A DNA stretch of 58,627 bases from Magnetococcales bacterium (GTDB lineage: Bacteria > Pseudomonadota > Magnetococcia > Magnetococcales > UBA8363). This document shows positions 9,354 through 18,490 of the stretch, piece by piece (the stretch's first letter is position 1; each line of letters begins with the position of its first letter). Location of the stretch: contig JADGCV010000019.1 of the NCBI GenBank assembly GCA_015228815.1, positions 17,235-75,861 on the forward strand. Direction: 5' to 3'. A program made the translations under genes and the position numbers. The notes beneath the pieces were generated by a model that worked only from the letters and a program-made list of their open reading frames with translations, was not told the DNA's origin and did not search any database.

Positions 9354-9564
9354 CACGACCGCCCGTGCCATGATCGATCTCACGAATTTTTAACTGTCAT
9401 GAAACGCAATTCTAACAGAACCCCTTCCAGTATGTGCAGGGATGGCGTTCCGTCCTCCGGAATAAAATCGAGCCGGAAATGGAAATCGTGGCATCTCCCC
9501 GAAAGCGCCATGGAGCGCGAAGGGGCCGAATAATGATCAACAATCAAATGGAAGGTCTAACCTG

Positions 9565-9822
9565 ATGGGTGCGAATCATCGTGGAGCGGAATCGACATGG
9601 GGTGCCCTTGCCGGCACCGTGACACTGGGCGTCCTGAGTGGCGGACTCTATCTGTTGTTGTATCTTTACGAGGAACAGTTGGAACTGGTGGCCAATCTGA
9701 TCCGGCAGGGACAAAAGGGATACGTCGTGATCCCGATCGGCATCGCCCTGGTGTTTTCGTTCGTCCATGGGGCCTTTACAGGGCGATTCTGGGATATTCT
9801 TGGACTCAAGGCCAGGAAATAG
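9565..9822 (+). CDS. Small two-helix membrane protein upstream of the TauE-Usp fusion
   Basis: 85 residues with two hydrophobic segments (LAGTVTLGVLSGGLYLLLYL and YVVIPIGIALVFSFVHGAF). It ends 9 nt before the TauE-Usp gene, so they form one transcript, and GGAAGG lies upstream of the ATG. I do not recognise a named family. Similar short membrane proteins accompany some TauE/SafE transporters, so an accessory subunit is plausible. This is inference from position. Confidence 0.72.
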   Translation: MGANHRGAESTWGALAGTVTLGVLSGGLYLLLYLYEEQLELVANLIRQGQKGYVVIPIGIALVFSFVHGAFTGRFWDILGLKARK

Positions 9823-9831
9823 GAGGGGCGC

Positions 9832-11769
9832 ATGGAAGCGGTTGGTTTTATCGATATGACGGCCTCATCGACGTTCATCCTGTTTCTCGTGGGGTTCGTC
9901 GGGGGGATGGTCAGTGGGTTCATCGGTTCGGGCGGCGCGTTCGTTCTGACCCCCGCCATGATGACCATGGGTGTTCCGGCGATCGTCGCCGTGGCCAGCA
10001 ACATGGCCCATAAATTTCCCAAGGCCCTGGTCGGGGCCTACAAACGCAACAAATATGGTCAGGTGGACATCAAACTGGGAATCGTGATGGGCATCTTCGC
10101 CGAATTGGGCGTTCTCATCGGCAAGAACGTCATGGTCGATATCCGTGCCATCTTCGGCGCCACGGGGACCAATTTGTATGTCTCCTTCGTGTTCGTGGTG
10201 GTTCTGGCCATCGTCGGCGGCATCGTCCTGAAGGATGGACTCAAAGAGAAAAAGGGATCCCTGGACGCGAAGAAATCACCCGGCCACAAGGTTCCACCTC
10301 TGGCATTGAAAGTTCGTCAAATCGTCATCCCCGGGACGATGATCCATTTCAAGTCGATCGACGCCAAAATCTCTTTTCTGGTATTGGCCCCGCTGGGGAT
10401 GGCGACCGGCATGCTTGCAGCGACGATCGCCGTCGGCGGTTTCATCGGCGTCCCGGCGATGATGTATTTTGTCGGCCTTCCCGCCCTGATGGCCAGTGCC
10501 ACCGAACTGGTCATTGCCTTTGTCATGGGATTGGGGGGATCGGTCCTCTACGCCCTGGAAGGGGCGGTGGATATTCGCCTGTCGATGATCATCCTGGCCG
10601 GATCGCTTTTCGGCATCCAGATTGGCGCCATCGGGACGACCTATGTCAAGGATTATGTGGTCAAGTTCGTCATGGCCGCGATCATGCTGCTGGTGCTGGT
10701 GAGCCGCTTCTTTTACATTCCCGGCTATCTGTCGCAGTTGGGCCGGATCGACCCCATCGACGAAGGAACCATCCGCCTTCTCAACGGCATTGGCGAGGGG
10801 GCATTGGGATTTGCCCTGGTGTTCGGCGCGGTGATGATCCTGCACGCCCTCTACCAGGGAATCCGTGAACATCGGCGCGAGTTGGCGGCTCAGCCAGAAA
10901 CGGCTGCGATCGATGCCGCTACCGCCCGACCTCTGACGGCCATGATGGCGTTCGAGCGATTCCTGGTGGCGAGTGACACTTCCGAGTTCAGCGCCGCTGC
11001 CGTTCGCGAAGCCCTTGGTCTCGCCAGAAAATGCGATGCCCGGCTCCAGGTCGTCTCCCTGGTCGCAAGCGGTCTGGAATATGGCGGCGCCGGCAACCCG
11101 GTCCTGAAAGAAGAACTGGCCATGGCTCAGAGCCATCTCGATGGCATCCGGCAACAGGCCGTCGCCCAGGGGGTCGTGTGTGACACCCAGGTCATTCATG
11201 GCCAGATCGTCGATCAGGAAATCGTCACCGCCGCGGAACGTTCCCGGACCGACCTGATCGTGATGGGAAGAAGAGGACGCCGTGGCCTCGCACGGATGAT
11301 GCTGGGGCATGCCACCGCCCGGGTCATCGGCAAGGCTTCCTGCAACGTCCTTGTCGTTCCGCGTGCTGCCCGCATCGAAGGACGTCATATTGTCCTGGCC
11401 ACCGATGGTTCGCGTCATGCCGACCGGGCCATCCTTGCGACAGGGCAACTGGCGCAAAAATGCAAAACGCCCGTCTCCGTGGTCAGTGTCATCGATGGCG
11501 AGGAATCACGGGAACAGCGAAACAAGGCGGAGACGATCGTCCAACGAGCTGTGGATTACCTGCGTTCCCAGGGTATCCATGCTGAAGGAGCGGTGCGCAG
11601 TGGCCGTCCCGATGGCGAAATCATCGAACTGGTGCGGCGCAAGGGTGCGGATCTGGTCGTCGTCGGCAGCCATGGCCTGACCGGACTCGAACGAATTCTG
11701 GTAGGCAGCACGACCGAACGAATCCTCAATGGTACCGCCACCGCCGTTTTCGTGGTCAAGGGGGGATGA
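9832..11769 (+). CDS. TauE/SafE-family anion exporter fused to two UspA domains
   Basis: 645 residues. Residues about 15-350 are a TauE/SafE (TSUP) permease with about eight to nine helices and the two glycine-rich repeats (GGMVSGFIGSGGAF and GMLAATIAVGGFIGVPA). Residues about 375-510 and 515-645 are two UspA domains, each ending with the ATP-binding loop G-x2-G-x9-G: GRRGRRGLARMMLGHATARV and GSHGLTGLERILVGSTTERI. TSUP proteins export sulfite, sulfoacetate or related anions; the Usp domains would sense adenine nucleotides at the cytoplasmic face. GGAGG lies just before the ATG at 9832. The fusion is continuous with no frame shift. The actual substrate is unknown. Confidence 0.9.
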   Translation: MEAVGFIDMTASSTFILFLVGFVGGMVSGFIGSGGAFVLTPAMMTMGVPAIVAVASNMAHKFPKALVGAYKRNKYGQVDIKLGIVMGIFAELGVLIGKNVMVDIRAIFGATGTNLYVSFVFVVVLAIVGGIVLKDGLKEKKGSLDAKKSPGHKVPPLALKVRQIVIPGTMIHFKSIDAKISFLVLAPLGMATGMLAATIAVGGFIGVPAMMYFVGLPALMASATELVIAFVMGLGGSVLYALEGAVDIRLSMIILAGSLFGIQIGAIGTTYVKDYVVKFVMAAIMLLVLVSRFFYIPGYLSQLGRIDPIDEGTIRLLNGIGEGALGFALVFGAVMILHALYQGIREHRRELAAQPETAAIDAATARPLTAMMAFERFLVASDTSEFSAAAVREALGLARKCDARLQVVSLVASGLEYGGAGNPVLKEELAMAQSHLDGIRQQAVAQGVVCDTQVIHGQIVDQEIVTAAERSRTDLIVMGRRGRRGLARMMLGHATARVIGKASCNVLVVPRAARIEGRHIVLATDGSRHADRAILATGQLAQKCKTPVSVVSVIDGEESREQRNKAETIVQRAVDYLRSQGIHAEGAVRSGRPDGEIIELVRRKGADLVVVGSHGLTGLERILVGSTTERILNGTATAVFVVKGG

Positions 11770-11795
11770 CGCTTCCCAGTGGTTCCATCTTCATG

Positions 11796-11833
11796 GAGGG
11801 GGCCGGAATGTGTTTTCCTTGCCCGGCCCCCTC
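11796..11833. terminator. GC-rich stem-loop after the TauE-Usp gene
   Basis: An 11-bp perfect stem (GAGGGGGCCGG with CCGGCCCCCTC) around a 16-nt loop lies 27 nt after the stop. There is no T-run, so it may be an attenuator or mRNA-end stabiliser rather than a classical terminator. Confidence 0.5.
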
Positions 11834-11889
11834 CTTCGGAACCAGGGGCGCTTCGGTCCCCTGCCCTCCCCTGACTTGAAGAAAGACCG

Positions 11890-12360
11890 ATGCATCGGAT
11901 CATTGCGGTTGTCGATCTGTTTTCTCCTGAATGCGTCGTCGCCGAAGTCGCCTGGGCAACGGTTCGACGCCACGGAGGAGAAATGATTTTCTTCGCCATG
12001 TTCGACCATTTGAGCCATGTTCCCGACGAGTCCCATATCGCATCGTCCTCTTCCGAGCGGTTTGTCCGCATCGAAGCCTTTCTTCTGGAACGCCTGAAAC
12101 AACATGTCGCAAGCCGCGGCATTCATGATGTCTCTTGTGCCATTCTGAGCGGCAATCCGGGAGAAGAACTGAATCGAATCGCCCGGGACTGGGGTGCCGA
12201 CCTCATCATGGCCGATCGGAACACCGCCCGCGTGTTGCACAACGGCTGGGTCCCTTTCCTTTCTTCCCTGACTCCGTTGCCCTGCAAGATTCACATTGTG
12301 CCTCCAGAGCGAAAAGGCCGCATGTCGCGGGTTTTGCATCTTCTCGGCATGCCCTGGTAA
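11890..12360 (+). CDS. UspA-like universal stress protein
   Basis: 156 residues. It starts MHRIIAVVDLFS, the usual first strand of UspA, and contains the SGNPGEELNRIARDWGADLIMADRN segment typical of the family. The C-terminal G-x2-G-x9-G nucleotide loop is not recognisable (RVLHNGWVPFLSSLTPLPCKI instead), so ATP binding is doubtful. It follows the TauE-Usp fusion on the same strand after a stem-loop, making three Usp domains in about 1.5 kb. Confidence 0.75.
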   Translation: MHRIIAVVDLFSPECVVAEVAWATVRRHGGEMIFFAMFDHLSHVPDESHIASSSSERFVRIEAFLLERLKQHVASRGIHDVSCAILSGNPGEELNRIARDWGADLIMADRNTARVLHNGWVPFLSSLTPLPCKIHIVPPERKGRMSRVLHLLGMPW

Positions 12361-12370
12361 GCGCCCAGAT

Positions 12371-12460
12371 CCCCCGTATTCAAAATTATTAAAAAAAAAA
12401 AGGGATCTGGGGGCAATCCCCCAGCCCCCTTTTTTCTTTCAATAATTTTAAATACGGGGA
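12371..12460. repeat. Palindromic intergenic repeat between convergent genes; bidirectional terminator
   Basis: A nearly symmetrical palindrome: arms CCCCGTATT...AATACGGGG, then AAAATTATT with A-run / T-run and a GGGATCTGGGGG stem around the centre CAAT. The A and T runs flank the GC stem on both strands, suiting termination of both the usp gene (plus) and cstA (minus). The same core (TTATTGAAAGAAAAAAGGGG...CTGGGGG) recurs at 57.7-58.0 kb. Confidence 0.8.
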
Positions 12461-12469
12461 GGGGGGGGA

Positions 12470-14563
12470 TCAACAGCAACGCATGGCAGGAGTACATGCC
12501 CCGGAAGGTGGAATATCCTCAGTGGCGGTGATTTCCTTTGTCTGCAAGGCGCGCCAACAGGCACGAACGCCAAAGATCAGCATGATGGTCACGACCCCCA
12601 TGAACAAAAGGGCCAGCACGGCATCAAGGCGATCGTTGGCGACGACCTGCGCCACCTGTTCCATGGTTTTTGCCGGAGCCAGGACCTCCCCCTTGTCCAG
12701 GGCCGCCTGATACTTTTCCGCATGGGCCAGAAAACCGATTTTGGCATTGTCATCGAAAACCTTGAGATATCCCGCCGTCATCGTGGAAACGACCAGCCAC
12801 AAAGCAGGAAGGAGCGGTACCCAGGCAAGCCGCGCTCTCTTGAGTTTGAACAGAACGACCGTCGCCAGGATCAAGGCACAGGCGGCCAGCATTTGATTGG
12901 AAATGCCGAACAAAGGCCACAGGCTGTTGATGCCGCCAAAAGGATCGATGACCCCCTGATACAGAATATAGCCCCAGGCACTGACCACGAAGAGGGTGGC
13001 AATGACATTGGCAGCCAACGAAGAAGTGCGCGCCAAGGGTTTGAATACCGCCCCGAACATGTCCTGGACCATGAAACGACAGGCGCGGGTACCCGTATCC
13101 ACGGCAGTCAAAATGAAAAGCGCCTCGAACAGAATGGCAAAATGATACCAGAATCCCATCCAGGCATTGCCGCCGAAAATGGCAAGCAGATGGGCCATGC
13201 CGACGGCAAGGGTCGGAGCACCACCGGTACGTGACAGCAGGGTGTGTTCACCGACATCCTGGGTCAGTTGGGTCAACATGTCGGGAGTAAGCAAAAACCC
13301 CCATTGATTGATGACCTTCACCGCGGAATCGATGGAGCCGCCCAGGACCGCGGCAGGAGAGTTCATGGCAAAATAGATGCCGGGTTCGAGAATGGAAGCG
13401 GCGCACAGGGCCATGATGGCGACAAAGGATTCCATCAACATGCCGCCGTAACCGATGAACCGGGCATCGTTTTCATTGGGGATCATTTTTGGCGTCGTGC
13501 CAGAGGCGATCAGGGAATGAAACCCCGAACAGGCACCACAGGCAATGGTGATAAACAAAAAAGGAAACAGTTCACCGCTCCATACCGGACCGGTACCGTC
13601 GATGAATTGGGTGGTGGCAGGCATCTTGAGAAGAGGCGCCGCCAGAAAGACACAGACCGCAAGAAGAAGGATGGTCCCGATCTTGAGAAAGGTGGACAGA
13701 TAGTCGCGGGGACAAAGCATCAACCAGACCGGCAGGATCGAGGCAAGCGCCCCATACCCGATCAAGCCAGCCGTGACCTGAACCCCGGTCAGGGTGAACA
13801 TCGGCCCGAATACGGGATGCTGCGCGACATGCCCCCCGCCAATGATCGCCAGGATCAGAAGAATGGCCCCGATGACCGAAACCTCGGTGATTCGTCCTGG
13901 ACGAACTTTCTTCATGTAGATCCCCATGAAGACGGCAATGGGGATGGTGGCGACGACAGTGAAGACGGACCAGGGACTTTCGGCCATCGCCTTGACCACG
14001 ATCAGACTGAGGACCGCCAGCAGGATGGTCATGATGCCGAAAATGCCGATCATGGCCACCCCTCCCGGGATCGGCCCCATTTCGGCGCGGATGATCTCCC
14101 CCATCGAACGGCCACCGCGACGCATGGAAATGGCAAGGATCATGAAATCCTGCACCGCCCCCGCAAGGACCACCCCGATGAGAATCCACAGCATGCCGGG
14201 AAAGTATCCCATCTGGGCCGCGAGCACCGGTCCGATCAAGGGGCCCGCGCCGGCAATCGCGGCAAAATGATGCCCGAAGAGGACGACGCGATTGGTGGGG
14301 ACGAAATCCTTGTTGTCATTGAAACGAACCGCCGGGGTGGGACGGTTGGGATCAAGGGAGACGACCGTCCGGGCGATGAACAGGCTGTAGTAGCGATAAC
14401 TCAGGGCATAGACGCACAACGCCGCGATGACCAGCCAGGCGGCGTTGACGCTCTCTCCACGCATCAGGGTCACCATGCCGAAGGCCACCGCCCCGACGAT
14501 GGCAATCACGGTGAAGATCAATGTTTGCAGCGTCTGGTTTGGACGCCCGCCGACCGTAGCCAT
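12470..14563 (-). CDS. cstA: CstA-family transporter (carbon starvation protein / pyruvate or peptide uptake)
   Basis: 697 residues, about 16-18 hydrophobic helices, the usual CstA length. Family landmarks include GHHFAAIAGAGPLIGPVLAAQ near residue 97, RRGGRSMGEI, ACGACSGFHSLIASGTTPK and GGNAWMGFWYHFAILFEALFILTAVDTGTR. CstA and BtsT relatives import pyruvate or peptides under carbon limitation. The C-terminus is cysteine-rich (ACTPAMRCC). It is convergent with the usp gene and separated from mnmA by about 110 bp. Substrate cannot be set from sequence. Confidence 0.93.
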   Translation of the reverse strand: MATVGGRPNQTLQTLIFTVIAIVGAVAFGMVTLMRGESVNAAWLVIAALCVYALSYRYYSLFIARTVVSLDPNRPTPAVRFNDNKDFVPTNRVVLFGHHFAAIAGAGPLIGPVLAAQMGYFPGMLWILIGVVLAGAVQDFMILAISMRRGGRSMGEIIRAEMGPIPGGVAMIGIFGIMTILLAVLSLIVVKAMAESPWSVFTVVATIPIAVFMGIYMKKVRPGRITEVSVIGAILLILAIIGGGHVAQHPVFGPMFTLTGVQVTAGLIGYGALASILPVWLMLCPRDYLSTFLKIGTILLLAVCVFLAAPLLKMPATTQFIDGTGPVWSGELFPFLFITIACGACSGFHSLIASGTTPKMIPNENDARFIGYGGMLMESFVAIMALCAASILEPGIYFAMNSPAAVLGGSIDSAVKVINQWGFLLTPDMLTQLTQDVGEHTLLSRTGGAPTLAVGMAHLLAIFGGNAWMGFWYHFAILFEALFILTAVDTGTRACRFMVQDMFGAVFKPLARTSSLAANVIATLFVVSAWGYILYQGVIDPFGGINSLWPLFGISNQMLAACALILATVVLFKLKRARLAWVPLLPALWLVVSTMTAGYLKVFDDNAKIGFLAHAEKYQAALDKGEVLAPAKTMEQVAQVVANDRLDAVLALLFMGVVTIMLIFGVRACWRALQTKEITATEDIPPSGACTPAMRCC

Positions 14564-14676
14564 TGCGATCCCCCTTGAATCTCCGGGGACAATCCCCCGT
14601 CAAATGACAAAAACACCTACCATTTTTTCTTTCCAAGGGCAACAGGAATCGGATGATGCGCCACCTCGATCGGGCT

Positions 14677-15813
14677 TCAACGGTGTACGGATGCGTCGAT
14701 CCAGCCGCCACCAAGCACCCGTGATCCATCATGGAAGACACAGGCCTGCCCCGGAGTGATGGCCCGCTGCGGTTGTTGAAAATGGACCAGCACCGAATCG
14801 GATTGCGAACCCGGTTCCAGACGGGCTGGCACGGGGGTAGCGGAATAACGAATTTTCACCTGGACCGACCTCGACGCATGGATTGGATCGACAAGCCAGT
14901 TGATCCGTCGCACCGAGGCCGTCGCGGCATACAACGCCGCCTCCGGGCCGACGATCAGTTCGTTGTTTTCGGCATCGATGGCGACCACGAAAAGGGGATG
15001 CCGCGCCGAAATTCCAAGACCGCGCCGTTGACCGATGGTATACCCATGGACGCCCTGATGCCGCCCCAGCAAAGCCCCATCCAGGCCACGGATCGGTCCC
15101 GGACGATCGGGCAGCCCCTGGCGACGAAAAAAGGAACCATAATCACCGTCGGGAACGAAACAGACATCCTGGCTTTCCCGCTTTTCCGCCAGATGCAATC
15201 CCCACTTCCGGGCCAACCGACGGGTTTCCTCTTTGGAAAGCGTTCCCAGGGGAAAACGGATCCGAGACAGGACCGTAAGCGGGGTCGTGGCCAGGAAATA
15301 GGATTGATCCTTGCGCGGATCATGACCGCGAAACAGTTGCGGTGGTTGATCCAAGGGAAATTTCAACACGGCATAATGTCCCGTCGCCAGAAAGGCGGCG
15401 CCAATCGACCCGGCCTGGTCGAGGAGATGCCTGAATTTCAGGATTTCGTTGCAGGCGATGCATGGATTGGGCGTCTGACCGTTGGCATAGGCATCGAGAA
15501 AAGGAGCCACCACACCGTGGGAAAATTGTTTCTGGAGATCGACCGTATAGAAGGGAATCCCCAATGTTTGGGCAACGCGACGGGCATCATCGACCTCATC
15601 GCCACCGCAACAACTTCGGCCTGAAGTCGCCACCGTCGCCGACGTTTCCGCTCCCGCCCAAAGGCGCATGGTCAACCCCACCACCTCGAACCCCCGATCG
15701 ACAAGCCAGGCCGCCACCACCGACGAATCGACCCCCCCCGACATCGCCACCGCGACGCGCTGGGAGACTGTGGGATCCAGGGCATACTCTTCCCGGAAGG
15801 TCGTTGGCATCAT
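14677..15813 (-). CDS. mnmA: tRNA-specific 2-thiouridylase MnmA
   Basis: 378 residues. PP-loop AMSGGVDSS near residue 19 binds ATP; the two catalytic cysteines are in NPCIACNE and SQDVCFVPDGDY; GHYA and KDQSYFL are family signatures. It makes s2U34 in tRNA-Lys/Glu/Gln, acting in the cytoplasm with a sulfur relay. The ATG at 15813 overlaps the TGA of thiO (ATGA), so the start is well fixed; a longer in-frame extension to 16572 lies inside thiO and is not real. Confidence 0.96.
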   Translation of the reverse strand: MMPTTFREEYALDPTVSQRVAVAMSGGVDSSVVAAWLVDRGFEVVGLTMRLWAGAETSATVATSGRSCCGGDEVDDARRVAQTLGIPFYTVDLQKQFSHGVVAPFLDAYANGQTPNPCIACNEILKFRHLLDQAGSIGAAFLATGHYAVLKFPLDQPPQLFRGHDPRKDQSYFLATTPLTVLSRIRFPLGTLSKEETRRLARKWGLHLAEKRESQDVCFVPDGDYGSFFRRQGLPDRPGPIRGLDGALLGRHQGVHGYTIGQRRGLGISARHPLFVVAIDAENNELIVGPEAALYAATASVRRINWLVDPIHASRSVQVKIRYSATPVPARLEPGSQSDSVLVHFQQPQRAITPGQACVFHDGSRVLGGGWIDASVHR

Positions 15814-16901
15814 GGCAGGAACGGATCGAGCAAAACGGGCGGTGATTTTCGTTGGATCAGATCGGCGATCGCGACACCGGTGATCGGAGCCAACAGGATG
15901 CCGTTGCGGTAGTGCCCCGCGGCGAAAAACAATCCACCGACGTGACGCGATTCCCCGAGGAGCGGTTTGCCGTCGCCGGTCGCCGGACGCAGACCGGCCC
16001 AGGTATCGGTCAACCGTCCCTCGCCGAGGATGGGCGCCATCGCCTTGGCCATGCCAGTGATGCGATGAATGCCATCGAGGGTCACTGCCTTGTCGAAACC
16101 GCGGTCCTCCAGGGTCGATCCCATGAGGACCCGTCCATCCCGCCTGGGAACGATGTAACCCTGGTATCCGTAGAGGACATGACGCAAAATGGCGGGACGC
16201 AGTTCCACCTGGACAATCTGACCCGACATCGGCCTGATGGGTGTTCGGAGTTCTGGAAGATTGGCCAATTCCATGCTCCACGCCCCCCCGGCGATGACCA
16301 CCGCGTCGGCGGCAATCGTTTCGCCGGCAGCGCGAACGCCAACGGCCCGTCCCTGGAAAATTTCGATACCCCGCACCTGCAATCCGGTGCGAAAGCGCCC
16401 CCCCAAACGGCGAACCACCGCCGTCAGGGCACTGGCCAGTCGTCTGGGATCCAACTGGCAGTCCCGCGGATAGAAGTTCGCCCCGACCAGACGATCCGTC
16501 AATCCCGGTTCCAGGCGCAGCACCGCGTCCCGATCGAGGATTTCGACCTCCAACCCCCGATCCAGCATCCATTGGGCGCGCCCCGCCGCCAAACGTCCCT
16601 CGGCCGGGGTCAAGGCGATCTCCAGGACGCCCGAATCCTCGAAATCGACGCCAAATCCGGAAACATCCTCCAGTTCCCGGACATATTCCCGGAACATCTC
16701 CCGGCTGGCGAGGCAGAGTTCCAGAAAAGGTCCCGCCGTCGCCACCTCCGATTGCGCCCCCAGTATTCCCGCCGCCGCCGCCGATGATTCGGCCCCCGGC
16801 AACGATTTTTCCAGCAAGGTTACCGCGAAACCCCGTTGCAAAAGACGATGGGCCACGGCCGTTCCCATGACGCCCGCCCCGACGACGACAATGTGTTCCA
16901 C
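15810..16901 (-). CDS. thiO: Glycine oxidase ThiO (FAD-dependent, thiamine thiazole synthesis)
   Basis: 363 residues. N-terminal FAD loop VVGAGVMGTAVAHRL, a middle substrate domain, and a C-terminal GLRPATGDGKPLLGES and GHYRNGILLAPITG typical of ThiO/DadA-type oxidases. It oxidises glycine to iminoglycine for the thiazole part of thiamine. It uses a GTG start with AAAGGAG 9 nt upstream, 4 nt after the acetyltransferase stop. The gene is coupled to mnmA; both use sulfur-carrier chemistry at one remove. No other thi genes are in the window. Confidence 0.9.
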   Translation of the reverse strand: MEHIVVVGAGVMGTAVAHRLLQRGFAVTLLEKSLPGAESSAAAAGILGAQSEVATAGPFLELCLASREMFREYVRELEDVSGFGVDFEDSGVLEIALTPAEGRLAAGRAQWMLDRGLEVEILDRDAVLRLEPGLTDRLVGANFYPRDCQLDPRRLASALTAVVRRLGGRFRTGLQVRGIEIFQGRAVGVRAAGETIAADAVVIAGGAWSMELANLPELRTPIRPMSGQIVQVELRPAILRHVLYGYQGYIVPRRDGRVLMGSTLEDRGFDKAVTLDGIHRITGMAKAMAPILGEGRLTDTWAGLRPATGDGKPLLGESRHVGGLFFAAGHYRNGILLAPITGVAIADLIQRKSPPVLLDPFLP

Positions 16902-16905
16902 CGGG

Positions 16906-18015
16906 TCACACTCCTTTCAGTGGAAAGATGAAACAACGGACGGATTCTTTTCGTTCCAGATCGTACCCCTGCCATTTGGCCCGTGGAATTTGCTGGTGTT
17001 CGGCGGTGATGAACCCCTGTCTCTGAAAAAACTCCATCACCCGGGATTGACGGGTACAGGAAAACAAAAAATGCAACCCGCGCCGTCGTCCCTCCTCCTT
17101 GAGCCTTTTGACCAGGCGCACCCCGATCCCCTCCCCCTGGTAGCGCGTCAGGGCGTACAAGGCGACCACTTCTCCGGCGTTTTCCGCCTCGTATCCTTCG
17201 GTGACCAGAGCCGCGACCCCCGCCAGATGGCGTCCCGAAATGAAGGCGCCGAAACCGTTGAGGAGAATGTTGGAAATCCGCTCTTCCGAACGGGGCAACA
17301 GGAACCCCTCCTTGACCCCCTGGTGGATCAGGGTGGCGACCTGGGAAAAATCATCCCAGACCAGAAGGCGAACCTCGCAATAGTGCCGACAGGAAAAAAA
17401 GGTACCGCTCCCTTCATAGGTGAAGAGTTCACGCTGGACCTCCTCCATGCGACACAATCCCACCGCCGCCACCCCGTGGGACAGCAAACCCTGAATGACA
17501 GGCAGAAGAAGTTCAAGCAACGGATGAAAGGCCATCCGGGAATGCGCGGTCAATTCCGACAGTTTACCAAAATTGATAAAATTGACCAGACGCCCCTGTC
17601 CGTCCTTGAGCCCGCCGTGCCTTTCGAGCAACATCATCCGGGAGATGCGCCATCTTCGTGCCAGTTGGACGATTCGATCGAGAAAATCGGCCAGATCCGA
17701 GGCGTGGATCGCCACCGGAAAAATTCCCGATTTTCTCTTCCACAGATCGGGAGGAATGTCCGGAAGCTGTCCCGCTTCGATGCGTTGCCAGCGGAGGTCC
17801 TGTCCCTGGGCGAGAAACCGTTCCAGGAGTTCCTGCCCGCGGCTGGCGGCGATGACGAAAACCACCGACCGAACCTCGGCAGCGCTCAGTTCCTCAAGAC
17901 AGGCGGTAAAGGAAGGAAAGGCATCGGTGGCCTCATGATCCACCAATGCAAAGCACAGGGTCCTGCCGCGGAAGACATCAAGGAAAAATTCCTTTTCCGA
18001 ATAGAAGAAATTCAT
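16906..18015 (-). CDS. GNAT acetyltransferase with amino-acid-kinase-like N-terminus (N-acetylglutamate-synthase-like)
   Basis: 369 residues. Residues about 1-215 resemble a degenerate amino-acid-kinase fold (strand/glycine segment MMLLERHGGLKDGQGRLVNF, as in ArgA KVFLTDVDG-type regions). Residues about 225-365 are a GNAT domain with the acetyl-CoA loop YQGEGIGVRLVKRL. That order matches N-acetylglutamate synthase, but the kinase-like part is divergent and I cannot confirm arginine biosynthesis. It is the first gene of the operon with thiO and mnmA. Confidence 0.65.
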   Translation of the reverse strand: MNFFYSEKEFFLDVFRGRTLCFALVDHEATDAFPSFTACLEELSAAEVRSVVFVIAASRGQELLERFLAQGQDLRWQRIEAGQLPDIPPDLWKRKSGIFPVAIHASDLADFLDRIVQLARRWRISRMMLLERHGGLKDGQGRLVNFINFGKLSELTAHSRMAFHPLLELLLPVIQGLLSHGVAAVGLCRMEEVQRELFTYEGSGTFFSCRHYCEVRLLVWDDFSQVATLIHQGVKEGFLLPRSEERISNILLNGFGAFISGRHLAGVAALVTEGYEAENAGEVVALYALTRYQGEGIGVRLVKRLKEEGRRRGLHFLFSCTRQSRVMEFFQRQGFITAEHQQIPRAKWQGYDLERKESVRCFIFPLKGV

Positions 18016-18103
18016 GCACGGAAATCAGGCGGCAAGAAGCCCACGAAAGGGCGCCCCAGACAAAGAAGCCCCCGGAATCACAACGCACCGGACGGAAAGG
18101 GAT

Positions 18104-18316
18104 TCAGAGGGGATGGACGTTGGCCGCCTGCAACCCCTTGAGGCCACGAACGACTTCAAAGGAAACCTTCTGTCCTTCCTCAAGCGATTTGAATCCTTCG
18201 GCCTGCACCGCGGAAAAATGGACGAAAACATCCTCGCTGCCATCATCCGGAGAGATGAAGCCATATCCCTTGGCACTGTTGAACCATTTGACCGAACCAC
18301 GAACCGTCGCCGACAT
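18104..18316 (-). CDS. CspA-family cold-shock protein
   Basis: 70 residues: [20 protein letters not shown] (RNP1) and DVFVHFSAV (RNP2), an OB-fold nucleic-acid chaperone. ATG 18316 follows TGGAG at 7 nt; the longer frame to 18427 adds a non-homologous leader. The 170 bp upstream to the next gene could hold the long 5' leader usual for csp genes. Confidence 0.95.
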   Translation of the reverse strand: MSATVRGSVKWFNSAKGYGFISPDDGSEDVFVHFSAVQAEGFKSLEEGQKVSFEVVRGLKGLQAANVHPL

Positions 18317-18490
18317 CGAACGCTCCAGAAAATGAACACTCGGAAAAAAAACGACGCGAATGCCTGGAAAGGATGGAAAACCATTCCCGACCCGGCCCGC
18401 ATCCTTTCCTCTCCTCGGGAACACCATACGGTTTTCCCTCGACCGAAGGCAAGAGATATTTTCCCTGGGCCAGGAAAGCGAACGGATGTT

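Noticed and set aside
14677-16572. 631-residue version of MnmA
   Set aside because: The first 253 residues are antiparallel-frame sequence inside thiO; the ATGA overlap at 15813 marks the true start.
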